Assembly (NCBI GenBank): GCA_019747815.1
Contig: JAIEQJ010000046.1
Coordinates: 100,312-164,311 of the forward strand
Source: Hyphomonadaceae bacterium
Lineage (GTDB): Bacteria > Pseudomonadota > Alphaproteobacteria > Rhizobiales > Hyphomicrobiaceae
Reading direction: 5' to 3'
DNA length: 64,000 nt
Positions 24,988-35,824 of this stretch are shown piece after piece; positions within the stretch are counted from its first letter, which is position 1; every line of letters begins with the position of its first letter. The translations under genes and the position numbers were made by a program. The notes under the pieces are model-generated. The model saw only the letters and a list, made by a program, of their open reading frames with translations. It did not search any database and had not been told where the DNA came from.

Positions 24988-25297
24988 CCCTCCGCCTTGT
25001 GCCCCCTGCCCGTAGATGCAGGGCGCCGTCGGCTTCCGCACGAGAGGGTGTGGCGCTGGCGTGTTCGTGGCAGACGGAAACCTTGGGCGGCCGGGCCGCG
25101 GCCTGCGGATGAGCGCTGTTTCCCCGAACGCGGGGATGCTCGACCGGCCTTTCCCGCCCCGGTTATCAAGGAGAAAAATTCTAACAAGCTGATATGGCGA
25201 GAACGAATTTCTTATTCTATTCGCAAATCCGGCATTCAATTGGAATATTTTGCCACTATACTCGCGCCAACTCGGAGCGTGCACGGGAGTTGGCACC
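24988..25297. promoter_or_regulatory. Non-coding gap with AT-rich promoter region of the CysB-like gene
   Basis: The first half has no recognisable content. From about 25165 the sequence becomes clearly AT-rich (runs such as GAATTTCTTATTCTATTCG and GGAATATTTTGCC), as is usual for LysR-type regulator and promoter sites. No exact operator is claimed. Confidence 0.4.
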
Positions 25298-26317
25298 ATG
25301 AATTTTCAGCAGCTTCGGATCGTCCGCGAGACGGTGCGACGGAGCTTCAATCTGACCGAAGTGGCAAGCACCCTGTTCACCTCGCAATCGGGGGTGAGCA
25401 AGCACATCAAGGACCTGGAGGACGAGCTGGGCGTCGAGCTGTTCGTGCGCAGGGGCAAGCGCCTGCTCGGTCTCACCGACCCCGGCAAGGAGTTGATCGA
25501 GATCGTCGAGCGCATTCTTGTCGACACCACCAACATCAAGCGGCTGAGCGAGCAGTTCAGCAATCGCGAGCAGGGCCAGCTCGTGATCGCCACCACACAC
25601 ACCCAGGCCCGCTACGTGCTGCCGCACGTGGTGGCCGCCTTCCGCGTGGCCTACCCGAAAGTGCGCCTGACGCTGCACCAGGGCAGCCCGACCGAAATCG
25701 CCTCCATGCTCAGCGACGGCGAGGCCGATATCGGCATATGCACCGAGACGCTGCGAGAGGCAGCCTCCCTCACAACGTTCCCATTCTACAACTGGCATCA
25801 CGGCGTGGTGGTGCCGCGCGGCCACCCGCTCGAGAAGGCCAAGCCGCTGACGCTGGAGGCGATTTCGGAATGGCCGATCATCACCTACCACGAAGGCTTC
25901 ACAGGCCGGGGCAATATCGATCAGACGTTCGCCAGAGCGGGCCTTGCGCCCGACATCGTCATGTCGGCGATGGATACAGATGTGCTTAAGGCCTATGTCG
26001 AGCTGGGTCTGGGGGTCGGGATCATCGCCGCGATGGCGTTCGATCCCAGGCGGGATGCCGGCTTGAAGCTGATCGACGCCGACACCCTCTTTGAGGCCAA
26101 TACGTCGCTGATCGCCGTGCGGAGGGGCAGCTATCTGCGCAACTATGCCTACCGCTTCATCGAGCTGTGCTCACCGGCACTGCCGGAGGCGACCGTGCGC
26201 GCGGCCGTGCTGGCCGAGCAGAGCCGCAGCGAGGGCGCCTTGCGGCGATTGCCGGAGCCTCACTCGCGCGCGGCCGGAAACACCCTCAGCCGGGCGGAGG
26301 TCAAGCGCACGGGTTGA
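25298..26317 (+). CDS. LysR-family regulator, CysB/Cbl type
   Basis: A 339-residue LysR regulator. The N-terminal helix-turn-helix has the CysB-type sequence ([19 protein letters not shown], then [20 protein letters not shown]) and the effector domain has the sulfur-regulator pattern [18 protein letters not shown] and ADIGICTE. CysB and Cbl activate sulfate and sulfonate assimilation genes on sulfur limitation, sensing N-acetylserine or APS. Its neighbour is a sulfate transporter operon on the opposite strand, which fits. The reading frame ends 58 bases inside the 3' end of cysA, a convergent overlap. The last 30 residues are unusually basic and lie in that overlap. Confidence 0.88.
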   Translation: MNFQQLRIVRETVRRSFNLTEVASTLFTSQSGVSKHIKDLEDELGVELFVRRGKRLLGLTDPGKELIEIVERILVDTTNIKRLSEQFSNREQGQLVIATTHTQARYVLPHVVAAFRVAYPKVRLTLHQGSPTEIASMLSDGEADIGICTETLREAASLTTFPFYNWHHGVVVPRGHPLEKAKPLTLEAISEWPIITYHEGFTGRGNIDQTFARAGLAPDIVMSAMDTDVLKAYVELGLGVGIIAAMAFDPRRDAGLKLIDADTLFEANTSLIAVRRGSYLRNYAYRFIELCSPALPEATVRAAVLAEQSRSEGALRRLPEPHSRAAGNTLSRAEVKRTG

Positions 26318-27342
26318 CCGGGTTGCAGGTCGAGATCGGAGAGCTGCTGGCGCGTCAGCTCCACCTCGAAGTGCTGCGGCTCGGCATGCCCGTTGGAGCC
26401 GGCGCTGCCAGTCAGCTCCACCCGCGCGGTGGCACCGCCCAGCAGGACGCGACTGACCGTGACGGGAATGCCTTGCTGCGCCTCGCCGGTGAGAATGTGG
26501 AGCTCGTGCGGCCGCGCGAACGCGATCACCTCCTCGCCGTCGGCGGCGTTGCTTTCGCACAGCGGCACTGCGCCTCCGCCGATCCGCAGGCTGTGCCCGT
26601 CGACGCGGCCGGCGAACCTGTTGACCGCCCCCAGGAAGCTGTAGGCGAAGGCCGTCGCGGGGTGCTCGTAGACGGCCTGGGCGGTGCCCGACTGCTCGAT
26701 CCTGCCCTTGTTCATCAGCACCACGCGGTCGGCGACTTCGAGTGCCTCGTCCTGGTCGTGCGTGACAAAGATCGACGTGATGTGCAACTCGTCGTGCAGG
26801 CGGCGCAGCCACCGGCGTAGCTCCTTGCGCACCTTGGCATCGAGCGCACCGAACGGCTCGTCGAGCAGCAGCACGCGCGGCTCCACGGCGAGCGCGCGTG
26901 CCAGAGCTATGCGCTGGCGCTGTCCGCCTGAGAGTTGCGCGGGATAGCGATGTGCGAGCCAGCCGAGCTGCACGAGCTCCAGCAGATCTCCTACGCGCCG
27001 CTGGATATCGGCCTCCGAGGGGCGCGAGCCCTGCGGCTTGACGCGCAGGCCGAAGGCGATGTTCTCAAGCACCGTCATGTGCCGGAACAGGGCGTAGTGC
27101 TGGAAGACGAAGCCGACCTGGCGCTCGCGCACATCCCGATGGGAGGCGTCGTGGCCATCGAACAGCACGCGGCCCTTGTCCGGCCATTCAAGACCGGCGA
27201 TGATTCGGAGCAGCGTGGTCTTGCCGCAGCCCGACGGCCCGAGCAGGGCGATCAGCTCGCCCGTCGGGAAGTCCAGCGAGACGCCGTCGAGCGCGACGAA
27301 GCGGCCGAACGTCTTGCGGATGTCCTGGACTTCGATGCTCAC
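26260..27342 (-). CDS. cysA: Sulfate/thiosulfate ABC transporter ATP-binding protein CysA
   Basis: A 360-residue ATPase with Walker A GPSGCGKT (35-42), Q-loop [14 protein letters not shown], signature LSGGQRQR, Walker [13 protein letters not shown] and H-loop VTHDQDEA, followed by a regulatory TOBE-like domain (about 240-350). The CysA assignment rests on [20 protein letters not shown], on [14 protein letters not shown] and on the neighbouring permease and receptor genes. It overlaps cysW by 4 bases (ATGA-type). It powers sulfate uptake for cysteine synthesis. Confidence 0.93.
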   Translation of the reverse strand: MSIEVQDIRKTFGRFVALDGVSLDFPTGELIALLGPSGCGKTTLLRIIAGLEWPDKGRVLFDGHDASHRDVRERQVGFVFQHYALFRHMTVLENIAFGLRVKPQGSRPSEADIQRRVGDLLELVQLGWLAHRYPAQLSGGQRQRIALARALAVEPRVLLLDEPFGALDAKVRKELRRWLRRLHDELHITSIFVTHDQDEALEVADRVVLMNKGRIEQSGTAQAVYEHPATAFAYSFLGAVNRFAGRVDGHSLRIGGGAVPLCESNAADGEEVIAFARPHELHILTGEAQQGIPVTVSRVLLGGATARVELTGSAGSNGHAEPQHFEVELTRQQLSDLDLQPGQPVRLTSARLRVFPAARE

Positions 27343-28232
27343 GGCACCTCACCCGGTTGTGCGGTCTGCGATGCCCTCCATTCCACGTAGGTCTTCACGG
27401 CAAGGGTCACAAGGGCCAGGAGCGCGAGCAGCGAGGCGACGGCGAAGGCGGCGGCAAACTGGTATTCGTTATACAGAATCTCAACATGCAGCGGCATGGT
27501 GTTGGTGACACCGCGGATATGGCCCGATACCACCGACACCGCGCCGAACTCGCCCATGGCGCGCGCGTTGCACAGGATCACGCCGTAGAGCAGCGCCCAC
27601 TTGATGTTGGGCAGGGTTATCTTTCTGAACATCTGCCAGCCGGAGGCGCCGAGCACGAGGGCGGCCTCCTCCTCGTCGCGGCCCTGAGCCTGCATCAGTG
27701 GGATCAGCTCGCGGGCAACGAACGGGAAGGTGACGAACACGGTGGCCAGCACGATGCCGGGCACGGCGAAGATGATCTTGATGCCGTGCTCGCCGAGCCA
27801 CGGGCCGAACCAGCCCTGCGCGCCGAACACCAGCACATAGATGAGGCCCGCGATCACGGGTGAGACCGAGAACGGCAGATCGATGAACGTGATGAGCATC
27901 TGCTTGCCGCGGAAGTCGAACTTGGTGATGGTCCAGGCGGCGGCAATGCCGAACACCAGGTTGAGCGGCACCGCGATGGCGGCCGTGAGCAGCGTCAGCC
28001 GTATGGCGGATACCGCGTCGGGCTCGATGAGGGCCGCAAGATAGACGCTCCAGCCCCGGCGCAAGGCCTCGACGAACACCGCAATCAGCGGCAGCAGCAG
28101 GAAGAGCAGGAAGAAGCCGAGCGACAGAGAGAGAACGAGGCCCTTCACCCACGCGGGATCGCGGGTGGCGGTGTTGGCTTCGAAGCGCGCCGCCCCGCGC
28201 AGCCCGCCCAGCGCTGTCGCCGCTCCCGCCAT
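27339..28232 (-). CDS. cysW: Sulfate ABC transporter permease CysW
   Basis: A 297-residue permease with six predicted membrane segments and the BPD coupling loop ([31 protein letters not shown]). The [22 protein letters not shown] and [15 protein letters not shown] segments are typical of CysW. The start is the ATG at 28232, which overlaps the cysT stop as ATGA; the frame stays open upstream only because it runs across cysT. Confidence 0.92.
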   Translation of the reverse strand: MAGAATALGGLRGAARFEANTATRDPAWVKGLVLSLSLGFFLLFLLLPLIAVFVEALRRGWSVYLAALIEPDAVSAIRLTLLTAAIAVPLNLVFGIAAAWTITKFDFRGKQMLITFIDLPFSVSPVIAGLIYVLVFGAQGWFGPWLGEHGIKIIFAVPGIVLATVFVTFPFVARELIPLMQAQGRDEEEAALVLGASGWQMFRKITLPNIKWALLYGVILCNARAMGEFGAVSVVSGHIRGVTNTMPLHVEILYNEYQFAAAFAVASLLALLALVTLAVKTYVEWRASQTAQPGEVP

Positions 28233-29068
28233 CAGCCGTTCCTTGCTGCGCGCCGGTCGGTCCAGCCCTGCAGCCCGTTGATGGTGAGGAGCAGCACGAA
28301 CGAGGCCACCAGCATCACGGCGGCAACAGCGGTTGCGCCTGTGTAGTCGTATTGCTCGAGCTTGGTGATGATGATGAGCGGCGTAATCTCCGACACCATT
28401 GGCAGGTTGCCGGCGATGAAGATCACCGAGCCGTATTCGCCGACGGCCCGCGCGAACGCAAGGGCGAAGCCCGTCAGCAGGGCCGGCAGCAGCGTCGGCA
28501 GCACGACGCGCCATACCGTCTGCCACCGCCCGGCGCCGAGGCTCGCCGCCGCCTCCTCGATCTCGGTGTCGAGGTCCTCCAGCACCGGCTGCACGGTGCG
28601 CACGACGAATGGCAGGCCGATGAAGATGAGCGCCACCAGCACGCCGAGCGGCGTGAACGCTACCTTGATCCCCAGCGGCTCCAGGTATTGCCCGAGCCAG
28701 CCGTTCTTGGCGTAGAGGGCGGTCAGTGAGATGCCGGCGACGGCGGTAGGCAGGGCGAAGGGGAGATCGACAAGGGCGTCGACCAGGCGCTTGCCCGGGA
28801 ACCGATAGCGCACCAGCGACCAGGCCAGCAGCAGCCCGAAGACGACGTTGATGGCGGCTGCCAGCAGCGAGGTTCCGAACGTGAGCCGGTAGGAGGCGAC
28901 CACGCGTGGCGCGGACACGGTTTGCCAGAACGCCTCGGGCGTGAGGGTAATGGTCTTCAGGAAGACGGCCGCCAGAGGCACGAGCACGATCAGAGACAGG
29001 TACGCCAGGGTGAACCCCAGCGACAGCCCGAACCCGGGCAGAACCCTGTGAGCGCGTATGTGGGCCAT
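28232..29068 (-). CDS. cysT: Sulfate ABC transporter permease CysT (CysU)
   Basis: A 278-residue permease paralogous to CysW, with six membrane segments, [19 protein letters not shown] and the coupling loop [27 protein letters not shown]. The [16 protein letters not shown] segment is diagnostic of CysT. Its ATG at 29068 overlaps the stop of the upstream binding-protein gene, so the receptor and both permeases are translated in one coupled series. Confidence 0.92.
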   Translation of the reverse strand: MAHIRAHRVLPGFGLSLGFTLAYLSLIVLVPLAAVFLKTITLTPEAFWQTVSAPRVVASYRLTFGTSLLAAAINVVFGLLLAWSLVRYRFPGKRLVDALVDLPFALPTAVAGISLTALYAKNGWLGQYLEPLGIKVAFTPLGVLVALIFIGLPFVVRTVQPVLEDLDTEIEEAAASLGAGRWQTVWRVVLPTLLPALLTGFALAFARAVGEYGSVIFIAGNLPMVSEITPLIIITKLEQYDYTGATAVAAVMLVASFVLLLTINGLQGWTDRRAARNG

Positions 29069-30093
29069 CAGCGCTTCACGATGATCTGGTCGTAGATGGC
29101 GCCGTCGGCGAAATGCTTGGCCTGAACCTCCCGCCAACTGCCGAAGGCCTGCACTACACTGAACGTCTTTATGGCAGGAAAGCGGCTGGCGAACTTGCGC
29201 AGCACGGCTTCGTCGCGCGGCCGGAAGGCATGCCCGGCGATGATCTCCTGTGCGGCCGGCGAGAACAGGAACTCAAGATAGGCCGTGGCGGCCTTGCGGG
29301 TTCCCTTCTTGTCGACCACCTTCTCGACCATGGCCACGGGCGCCGCCGCCTCTACGCTCAGCGAGGGATAGACGATCTCGAACTTGTCGGTCCCAAGCTC
29401 GGAGCCGATGGCGATCGCCTCGTTTTCGAATGTGACGAGCACGTCGCCGGTGTCGCGCTGCGTGAAGGTGGTGGTGGCGCCGCGGCCGCCGCCGTCGAGC
29501 ACGGGAACGTTGGCGAACAGCTTGGCCACGAAGTCGCGCGCTGCTGTCTCGCTCTTGGACCGGTCGAGCGCGTAGCCCCAGGCGGCGAGGTAGGTATAGC
29601 GGCCGTTCCCTGACGTTTTTGGATTGGGCAGGATCACCTGGAAGCCTGGTCTCGTCAGGTCGTCCCAGTCCTTGATGCCTTTCGGATTGCCCTTGCGCAC
29701 CAGGAAGACGGTGGTCGTCGTGTAGGGGGTCGCATCGTGCGGCAGGCGCTTGCGCCAATCGGCGGCAACGTAGCCGCCCCGCTCCACCAGGATGTCGATG
29801 TCCGGGGCTTGGTTCATGGTGACCACGTCAGCGTCGAGCCCGGCGGCGACGGACAGTGCCTGCTTGCTCGAGCCGCCGTGCGATTGATTGACGGTGATGG
29901 TCTCGCCCGTCTTGGCCTTCCAGTCGGCGATGAAGGCAGGATTGATGTCTTTGTAGAGCTCGCGCGAAACGTCGTAGGAGACGTTCAAGATCGAGGTCTG
30001 CGCCAGGGCGACCACCGACATGAGGAACAGATAGGAGGCGCCCAGGACGGCGTAGGCCAGCAGTCGCCCCCAGCCCTCGAATCCGGACTGCAT
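29068..30093 (-). CDS. Sulfate-binding protein, first copy
   Basis: A 341-residue periplasmic receptor of the sulfate/thiosulfate (Sbp/CysP) family. A signal or anchor segment (about 10-31, ending VVALAQ) precedes the conserved [20 protein letters not shown] start, [11 protein letters not shown], and the anion-binding area with [20 protein letters not shown]. The C-terminus has the typical [10 protein letters not shown]. It is the upstream member of the coupled transporter series, so it is probably the main receptor for CysTWA. Confidence 0.9.
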   Translation of the reverse strand: MQSGFEGWGRLLAYAVLGASYLFLMSVVALAQTSILNVSYDVSRELYKDINPAFIADWKAKTGETITVNQSHGGSSKQALSVAAGLDADVVTMNQAPDIDILVERGGYVAADWRKRLPHDATPYTTTTVFLVRKGNPKGIKDWDDLTRPGFQVILPNPKTSGNGRYTYLAAWGYALDRSKSETAARDFVAKLFANVPVLDGGGRGATTTFTQRDTGDVLVTFENEAIAIGSELGTDKFEIVYPSLSVEAAAPVAMVEKVVDKKGTRKAATAYLEFLFSPAAQEIIAGHAFRPRDEAVLRKFASRFPAIKTFSVVQAFGSWREVQAKHFADGAIYDQIIVKR

Positions 30094-30228
30094 GATATGC
30101 TCCCCAACAGCGAAAACGGAGCCCCACCCTAAGGCGGCGGCCGGGTAGCGCTAACCAATTAGTTCTGCATTCGATATGCTCGGCTCTGCAAAGAACCGGC
30201 AGACCCCGGTGCGGGTTCCTGATGCGCG

Positions 30229-31245
30229 TTATTTGGCATAAATCTGGTCGAAGATGGCGCCATCGGCGAAATGCATCCTCTGCGCCTTGTCCCAACCGCC
30301 GAACACAGTGTCGATAGTGACGAGCCTCACGTTAACGAACTGCTTGGCGTATTTGGCCGCCACAACCGGGTCGCGCGGCCTGTAGAAGTTGCGTGCGGCG
30401 ATCTCCTGGCCTTCGGTTGTGTACCAGTAGTGCAGATACTCGGTTGCGACGCTGCGCGTCTTGCGCTTGTCGACCATCTTGTCGACCACGGCGACGGGCG
30501 GTTCGGCGAGGATCGACAGGCTGGGTATGAGGATCTCGAATTTGTCGGCCCCCAGCTCCTTGATGGCCAGGAAGGCTTCGCTCTCCCAGGAGATGAAGAC
30601 GTCGCCAATGCCGCGCTCGACGAATGTCGTAGTCGATCCCCGGGCGCCGGAGTCGAGCACCTTCACGTTCTTGTAAATCCTGGCGACGAGGTCGCGGGCG
30701 CTTGCGTCGCTGCCGCTGGGCTGGTCCAACGCGTAGGCCCAGGCGGCGAGGTAGTTCCAGCGCGCGCCGCCCGAGGTCTTGGGGTTCGGCGTGATGACGT
30801 CGATGCCGGGCTTGGCCAGGTCGGCCCAGTCCCTGATCTGCTTGGGGTTGCCCCTGCGCACCAGGAACACGATGGTTGACGTGTAGGGGGCCGAGTTGTG
30901 CGGCAGACGCTGCTGCCAATCGGCGGGAATGAGGCCGCCGTTCCTGTTGAGCGCGTCGACATCGAAGGCCAGCGCCAGAGTCACCACATCGGCTTGCAGG
31001 CCGTCGATGACGCTGCGCGCCTGCTTGCCCGAGCCGCCATGCGATTGCTTGATCGACACCGTTTCGCCGGTCTTGGCCTTCCAGTGCCTGGCAAACGCGG
31101 CGTTGAAGTCCTGATAGAGCTCGCGCGTGGGGTCGTAGGATACGTTGAGCAGCGTAGTCTGCGCATGCGTGCCAGGGGCGGTGGTGCACAGGAGGTACAG
31201 GGCCGCGAGCAGAGCGAGCGTGCGGCGCGACATGCGGGCGATCAT
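30229..31245 (-). CDS. Sulfate-binding protein, second copy
   Basis: A 338-residue paralogue of the preceding receptor with the same landmarks ([61 protein letters not shown]). The signal peptide spans about residues 6-27 of this start ([19 protein letters not shown]). The ATG at 31245 is preferred to an upstream one because the signal peptide starts there; 31233 is another option. A 135-base gap separates it from the first copy, so it may have its own promoter. Two receptors probably give different affinity or range (sulfate versus thiosulfate). Confidence 0.88.
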   Translation of the reverse strand: MIARMSRRTLALLAALYLLCTTAPGTHAQTTLLNVSYDPTRELYQDFNAAFARHWKAKTGETVSIKQSHGGSGKQARSVIDGLQADVVTLALAFDVDALNRNGGLIPADWQQRLPHNSAPYTSTIVFLVRRGNPKQIRDWADLAKPGIDVITPNPKTSGGARWNYLAAWAYALDQPSGSDASARDLVARIYKNVKVLDSGARGSTTTFVERGIGDVFISWESEAFLAIKELGADKFEILIPSLSILAEPPVAVVDKMVDKRKTRSVATEYLHYWYTTEGQEIAARNFYRPRDPVVAAKYAKQFVNVRLVTIDTVFGGWDKAQRMHFADGAIFDQIYAK

Positions 31246-31455
31246 GCTTCGACCTCGTGGTCTGTTCAGTGCTGGTCGGCAGCCGCGGCTGCCAGCATTC
31301 ACTCCGAACAAAGAATCCGAACGAAGAAGATGTCATGAGCCATCCAGCGCCAAGGCAATGCACGGCACGCACGTTCGGTTCCTTCGGGAACGCGCGAGAG
31401 GGCCGCGTCTCGGAAGTTCGGGGGGCGCCTGATCCGAAGACGTCGCGGCTGGCCC

Positions 31456-31616
31456 CTAGTGTGATCGAGAAATTCGCCTTCCTCGCAGCACGCCTGTTGA
31501 GCGAATTTCTCGATCTGAATCACACTAGAACCATGAGCTTGCTAGTGTCCTTTCGATCGCGAAGTTCGTTCAGCGCCTGCTGCAAGTTCCGGCGAACTTC
31601 GCGATCATCACACTAG
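31456..31616. repeat. 161-bp double-hairpin dispersed repeat, copy A
   Basis: The unit opens CTAGTGTGAT and closes ATCACACTAG. Inside are two long stems: GAGAAATTCGC facing GCGAATTTCTC, then GATCGCGAAGTTCG facing CGAACTTCGCGATC. The copy at 41182-41345 is nearly identical over its length. It has no coding content. Confidence 0.85.
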
Positions 31617-31716
31617 GATGTGCCGATCAACACCACCGGGCGTCCGCCGCAGGGCGACGGGCGGGCCGCACAGCATGGCAGCACAAGGAACGATGGGTCT
31701 GTGTCATCAGTCGCTC

Positions 31717-31773
31717 CTTTCCAGAGCCATGCCACCTTTCCAGAGCCATGCCACCTTTCCAGAGCCATGCCAC
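31717..31773. repeat. Three exact tandem 19-base units
   Basis: CTTTCCAGAGCCATGCCAC is repeated three times without change (31717, 31736, 31755). It lies in the 1.1-kb gap between the second sulfate-binding gene and the methyltransferase gene, which otherwise holds only the double-hairpin repeat and possibly a tiny membrane gene. Confidence 0.85.
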
Positions 31774-31954
31774 GAAGCCACTTCGTGGCACCTTGGCGTT
31801 TGATCTCGCGGCGCGAGCTGCTGCTGAAATCACCGCGGTCGTGTGCATGGCAGCGGGGGACGGCAGCACCTTAGCGGACGCCACCGGGAGCGGCGAACCA
31901 AGAATTTCGGCTTTGCTTATGCACGGGCGCAAGACAGCGGCCGGTGCCGCCGCC

Positions 31955-32065
31955 TTACAGGGGCGCAAGCGCTACGATGAAGAGAATAAGAAAAGTGGCG
32001 GTGGCCGTTGCCACCAGCAGCCAACCGCTGGACTCTGGACCGATCATGTTGCGTTCCAAACGCAT
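31955..32065 (-). CDS. Possible 36-residue membrane peptide
   Basis: The frame MRLERNMIGPESSGW followed by a strongly hydrophobic stretch (LLVATATATFLILFIVALAPL-like) looks like a small single-pass membrane protein. A TTG further upstream would add LKISQLR. There is no strong ribosome site and no family is recognised. Confidence 0.35.
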   Translation of the reverse strand: MRLERNMIGPESSGWLLVATATATFLILFIVALAPL

Positions 32066-32396
32066 ACGAAGCTGGCTGATCTTCAAGTAGCACACGGATC
32101 GATGTCGCGGAGTGGCTTTCCGGTGACAGCGCGGGGTGGAAGTGCGCCAATCCAATGACGGGTCAGCAGGCGATCCGGTCGATGCGTTCAGCTCCCAATT
32201 TGGGCTGCCACGTCACGCGGTTTCTGATGGTGCGTCCGCCCCGGATTGATCTTGGCCCGCCGATGGACGCCTGGAGCTGTCCTGATCGGGTCGCACGGGG
32301 GACGCGGATTGACTGGCGGCGCCGCGTTCGGCTACGCCCTCGCTTGACGCGCCGATGGTGGCTCTGCCTGCGCCTGCAAAGAGTGGAGAAGGATCG

Positions 32397-33224
32397 ATGC
32401 AATTGGCGAACGTCGTTCTTCGGCCGGTGCTTGCGATCTGCTTTGCACTCAACATCACGTGCAGCGGCGTGCTGGCGCAGGTGCAGGCACCGGCAAAGGA
32501 CTTCGAACCGCAGATCGGGCAGCGTGGCAAGGACGTCATCTGGGTGCCGACGCCGCAGGCCCTTGTCGACCGGATGATGGACATGGCCAAGGTCACGCCG
32601 CAGGACTACGTGATCGACCTGGGCTCGGGCGACGGCCGCACCGTCATCACCGCAGCCAAGCTCGGCGCCAAGGCGCTCGGCATCGAGTACAACCCCGATA
32701 TGGTCGAGCTGTCGAAGCGCAATGCGATCAAGGAAGGCCTCGGCGGTAAGGCAAACTTCGTCCAGGGCGACATTTTCCAGAGCGATTTCTCGCAGGCCAC
32801 CGTGGTCACCATGTTTCTGCTCTCCCAGCTCAATCTCAAGCTGCGGCCCATCCTGCTCGACATGAAGCCCGGCACGCGCGTGGTGTCCAACACCTTCGAC
32901 ATGGGCGATTGGCAGGCCGATCAGATCGTGGAAGCGACCGGCGAGTGCACCTCGTACTGCCGCGCCTATCTGTGGATCATACCGGCCAAGGTGGACGGCA
33001 CGTGGCAGATGGGGCAGAGCGAGCTGACGCTGGAGCAGACCTATCAGATGGTCAAGGGCACGCTGAAGACCGGCAACGTGATCGCGCCGATCATGGATGG
33101 CAGGCTCGCTGCGGATCGCATCACCTTCACGGCGGGCGGCACCCGGTATGCGGGGGTCGTCAGGGGCACGGCGATGGATGGCACGGCCGGCGGCGGCACC
33201 GCCTGGCAGGCGACCAGGCGATAG
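32397..33224 (+). CDS. Class I SAM-dependent methyltransferase-like protein with a signal peptide
   Basis: A 275-residue protein. Residues 1-29 form a signal peptide (hydrophobic LANVVLRPVLAICFALNITC core, cleavage near VLA-Q). The mature part has a Rossmann methyltransferase core: motif I VIDLGSGDGRTVI near 73-85, the acidic ALGIEYNPDMVE near 97-108 and QGDIF. A C-terminal beta-rich extension follows. S-adenosylmethionine is not known to be available in the periplasm, so export of a methyltransferase is odd; the signal may act as a membrane anchor with the enzyme inside. Start ATG 32397 has GGAGAAGGA upstream. It stands alone between repeats and a CoxLMS operon. Confidence 0.75.
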   Translation: MQLANVVLRPVLAICFALNITCSGVLAQVQAPAKDFEPQIGQRGKDVIWVPTPQALVDRMMDMAKVTPQDYVIDLGSGDGRTVITAAKLGAKALGIEYNPDMVELSKRNAIKEGLGGKANFVQGDIFQSDFSQATVVTMFLLSQLNLKLRPILLDMKPGTRVVSNTFDMGDWQADQIVEATGECTSYCRAYLWIIPAKVDGTWQMGQSELTLEQTYQMVKGTLKTGNVIAPIMDGRLAADRITFTAGGTRYAGVVRGTAMDGTAGGGTAWQATRR

Positions 33225-33475
33225 GCGCAGCCGCGCCGGAGCCCGTTCGGCCGGGATGGCTGCTGCGGCCTGCGCTTCCCCTGCAGCGGCAGCGACCAGC
33301 AGAACCTCAAGCAAAAGAATGCCGGCGCTGCGAAATTGAGGGGGAGAGCGCATAATCCAACTTGTGCTAAAGATAGGATAAGTTAGGAATTGACCCGGAC
33401 CGGACCGGGCCGGCAAGGCGGGTCGAGGCGCAGCCGACGCGGTGCGCAGGTGGTGGTTTAGGGAGCAGGAGCGGC

Positions 33476-35824
33476 ATGACGGCGGGGCAGGGCATCGGCG
33501 CGCGGCTGTTGCGCAAGGAGGACGACCGCTACATGCGTGGCCGGGGCCAGTATGTGGGCGATATCCGGCTGCCCGGCATGCAGGAAGTTGCCTTTTTGCG
33601 CAGCCCCCTGGCGCACGCACGCATCAGGGCGATTCAAATCCCGGCTGGCATCCGCGACCGCGTCTTCATCGCCGAGGATCTCAGCGGCGTCGCGCCGATC
33701 AGAGCCGATACCTCGCTGCCGGGCTTCAAGTCCTCCGTGCAGCCGGCGCTGGCGACGGGCAAGGTTCGCCATGTGGGCGAGCTCATCGCCATGTGCGTTG
33801 CACCGACGCGGGCCGAGGCCGAGGACCTGGTGGCCGAGATCGACGTGGATTTCGAGCCCTTGCCGGCGGTGCACGACATGCTCGCGGCGCGGCAGCCCGG
33901 TGCGCCGCTCGTGCACGAGCACTGGGGCGACAACCTGTATCTGACGACCGCCATCGACGTCGATTTCGAGGCCGCGGTGGCCAAGGCGGCCAAGTCCGTC
34001 ACCCGCGAGCTGCGCACGGCCCGCCAGGCGATGTGCCCGCTCGAGGGCCGCGGCGTGATCGCGAGCTGGAACACGAGGCTCGACCAGTTGATCGTCACCA
34101 GCTCCACCCAGCAGCCCCACATCGTGCGCACGGGCCTTGCCGAATGCCTGGGGCTGGACGAGGGGCGGGTGCGCGTGGTGGCGCCCGATGTGGGGGGCGG
34201 CTTCGGCTACAAGGGCATCCTGCTGCCCGAGGAGGTTGCGCTCTCCTGGGCGACGCGCAAGCTGGGCGTCCCGCTCCGGTGGCTGGAGGACCGGCGCGAG
34301 AACCTGATCGCGGGCGCCGATTGCCGCGAGCACCACTACATCCTCACCGCCTATGCGGATGCCGACGGCCGGCTGCTGGCGCTCGATTGCGAGGCCACCG
34401 TCGATTCCGGCGCCTACTCGGCCTATCCCTTCTCGGCCTGCCTGGAGGCGGGTCAGATCGGCTCCATACTGCCGGGGCTCTACGACTTCCCCCATTACCG
34501 GTGCCGGACCCATTCGGTTGCCACCAACAAGCCGCCGATCCTGCCGTATCGCGGCGTGGCCCGCACGGGCGTGTGCTTCGCACTCGAGGTGACACTTGAC
34601 GCGCTGGCGCGCGAGCTTGGCATCGAGCCGAAGGATTTGCGCTTCAAGAGCCTCGTGCGCCCCGAGCAGATGCCGTTCGACAACATCGCCAAGCGGCATT
34701 TCGATTCGGGCGACTATCCCGAGGCGTTGCGGCAGGCGATCGAGGAAATCGGCTTCGCCGAAGTGCGGGAGCGGCAGCGGCGGGCCGAGCCCGACGGGCG
34801 GCGCATCGGCATCGGCTTTGCCATGTACGCCGAGCAGGCGGGGCATGGCACCAGCGTCTACGCCGCCTGGGGCATCCCGTTCGTGCCGGGCTACGAGCAG
34901 TGCCAGGCCCGGTTCACGCCCGACGGCGGGCTGGAGCTGAGGATCGGCGCGCACAGCCACGGGCAGGGCCTCGAGACGACGCTGTCGCAGGTGGCGCATT
35001 CGATCCTCGGCGTGCCGCACGAGCGCATCAAGCTGGTGCACGGCGATACCGCCGAGACGCCGTACTCGACGGGCACGTGGGGCTCGCGCTGCATGATCAT
35101 GTCGGGCGGTGCCGTGGCGGCCGCCTGCGACGAGCTGGCCGACCGCATCCTGCGCATTGCCGCCGGCCTGCTGCAGGCCCGCCGCGAGGACGTGCGCATC
35201 GAAGGCGGCGACGTGGTCGGCCCCTCGGGCCGCATGGCCGTGGCGGAGGTGGCGCGCACCTGGTACCGGCGGCCGCAGGACCTCCCGGGCGACCTCAATC
35301 CGGGCGGACTTGAGCTGACCGGCGGATACAAGGCCAAGCGCGATACGGGGACCTTCAGCTATGCGACCCACGCCGCCGTCGTTGCCGTCGACCCCGAGAC
35401 GGGAGAAGTGGAGATCCTCGACTATGCCATCGTCGAGGACGGCGGTGTTCTGGTGAACCCCATGATCGTCGACGGCCAGGTGTACGGCGGCGTGGCGCAG
35501 GGCATCGGCACGGCGCTTTATGAGGAGATGCGCTACGACGGCCAGGGCCAGCCGCTCGCCTCGACGCTCTCCGACTACATCCTGCCAGGGCCGACCGAGG
35601 TGCCCGATGTTCGCATCCTGCACATGGAGACGCCCTCGCCCTATACGCGCTTCGGCCAGAAGGGAATCGGCGAAGGCGGCGCCATCGCCCCGCCCGCAGC
35701 CATCACCAATGCCATCAACGACGCGCTGAAGGACTTGGGTGCCGAGTTGCTCGTGTCGCCCATCACGCCGCGGCGGATCGTGGAGGCCATCGGGAGCGCA
35801 CGTCAGCGCGCGGCCGCCGCATGA
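33476..35824 (+). CDS. Xanthine dehydrogenase/CoxL-family molybdopterin subunit
   Basis: A 782-residue large subunit of a molybdenum hydroxylase. The N-terminal a/b hammerhead domain is followed by two molybdopterin cytosine dinucleotide-binding regions (GGGFGYKG near 240; GQGLETTLSQ; GGYKAKRDTGTF). The catalytic Glu near residue 733 is in the canonical GIGEGGAIAP. The active-site loop reads PYRGVARTG and lacks the Cys-containing AYxCSFR loop of true CO dehydrogenase, so this is a form-II-like hydroxylase of unknown substrate. The stop overlaps the ATG of the FAD subunit (ATGA). Such enzymes oxidise N-heterocycles, aldehydes or purine-like compounds. Confidence 0.88.
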   Translation: MTAGQGIGARLLRKEDDRYMRGRGQYVGDIRLPGMQEVAFLRSPLAHARIRAIQIPAGIRDRVFIAEDLSGVAPIRADTSLPGFKSSVQPALATGKVRHVGELIAMCVAPTRAEAEDLVAEIDVDFEPLPAVHDMLAARQPGAPLVHEHWGDNLYLTTAIDVDFEAAVAKAAKSVTRELRTARQAMCPLEGRGVIASWNTRLDQLIVTSSTQQPHIVRTGLAECLGLDEGRVRVVAPDVGGGFGYKGILLPEEVALSWATRKLGVPLRWLEDRRENLIAGADCREHHYILTAYADADGRLLALDCEATVDSGAYSAYPFSACLEAGQIGSILPGLYDFPHYRCRTHSVATNKPPILPYRGVARTGVCFALEVTLDALARELGIEPKDLRFKSLVRPEQMPFDNIAKRHFDSGDYPEALRQAIEEIGFAEVRERQRRAEPDGRRIGIGFAMYAEQAGHGTSVYAAWGIPFVPGYEQCQARFTPDGGLELRIGAHSHGQGLETTLSQVAHSILGVPHERIKLVHGDTAETPYSTGTWGSRCMIMSGGAVAAACDELADRILRIAAGLLQARREDVRIEGGDVVGPSGRMAVAEVARTWYRRPQDLPGDLNPGGLELTGGYKAKRDTGTFSYATHAAVVAVDPETGEVEILDYAIVEDGGVLVNPMIVDGQVYGGVAQGIGTALYEEMRYDGQGQPLASTLSDYILPGPTEVPDVRILHMETPSPYTRFGQKGIGEGGAIAPPAAITNAINDALKDLGAELLVSPITPRRIVEAIGSARQRAAAA

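Noticed and set aside
33476..35824. True carbon monoxide dehydrogenase (CoxL form I)
   Set aside because: The AYxCSFR loop with the copper-binding Cys is missing; the loop reads PYRGVARTG.
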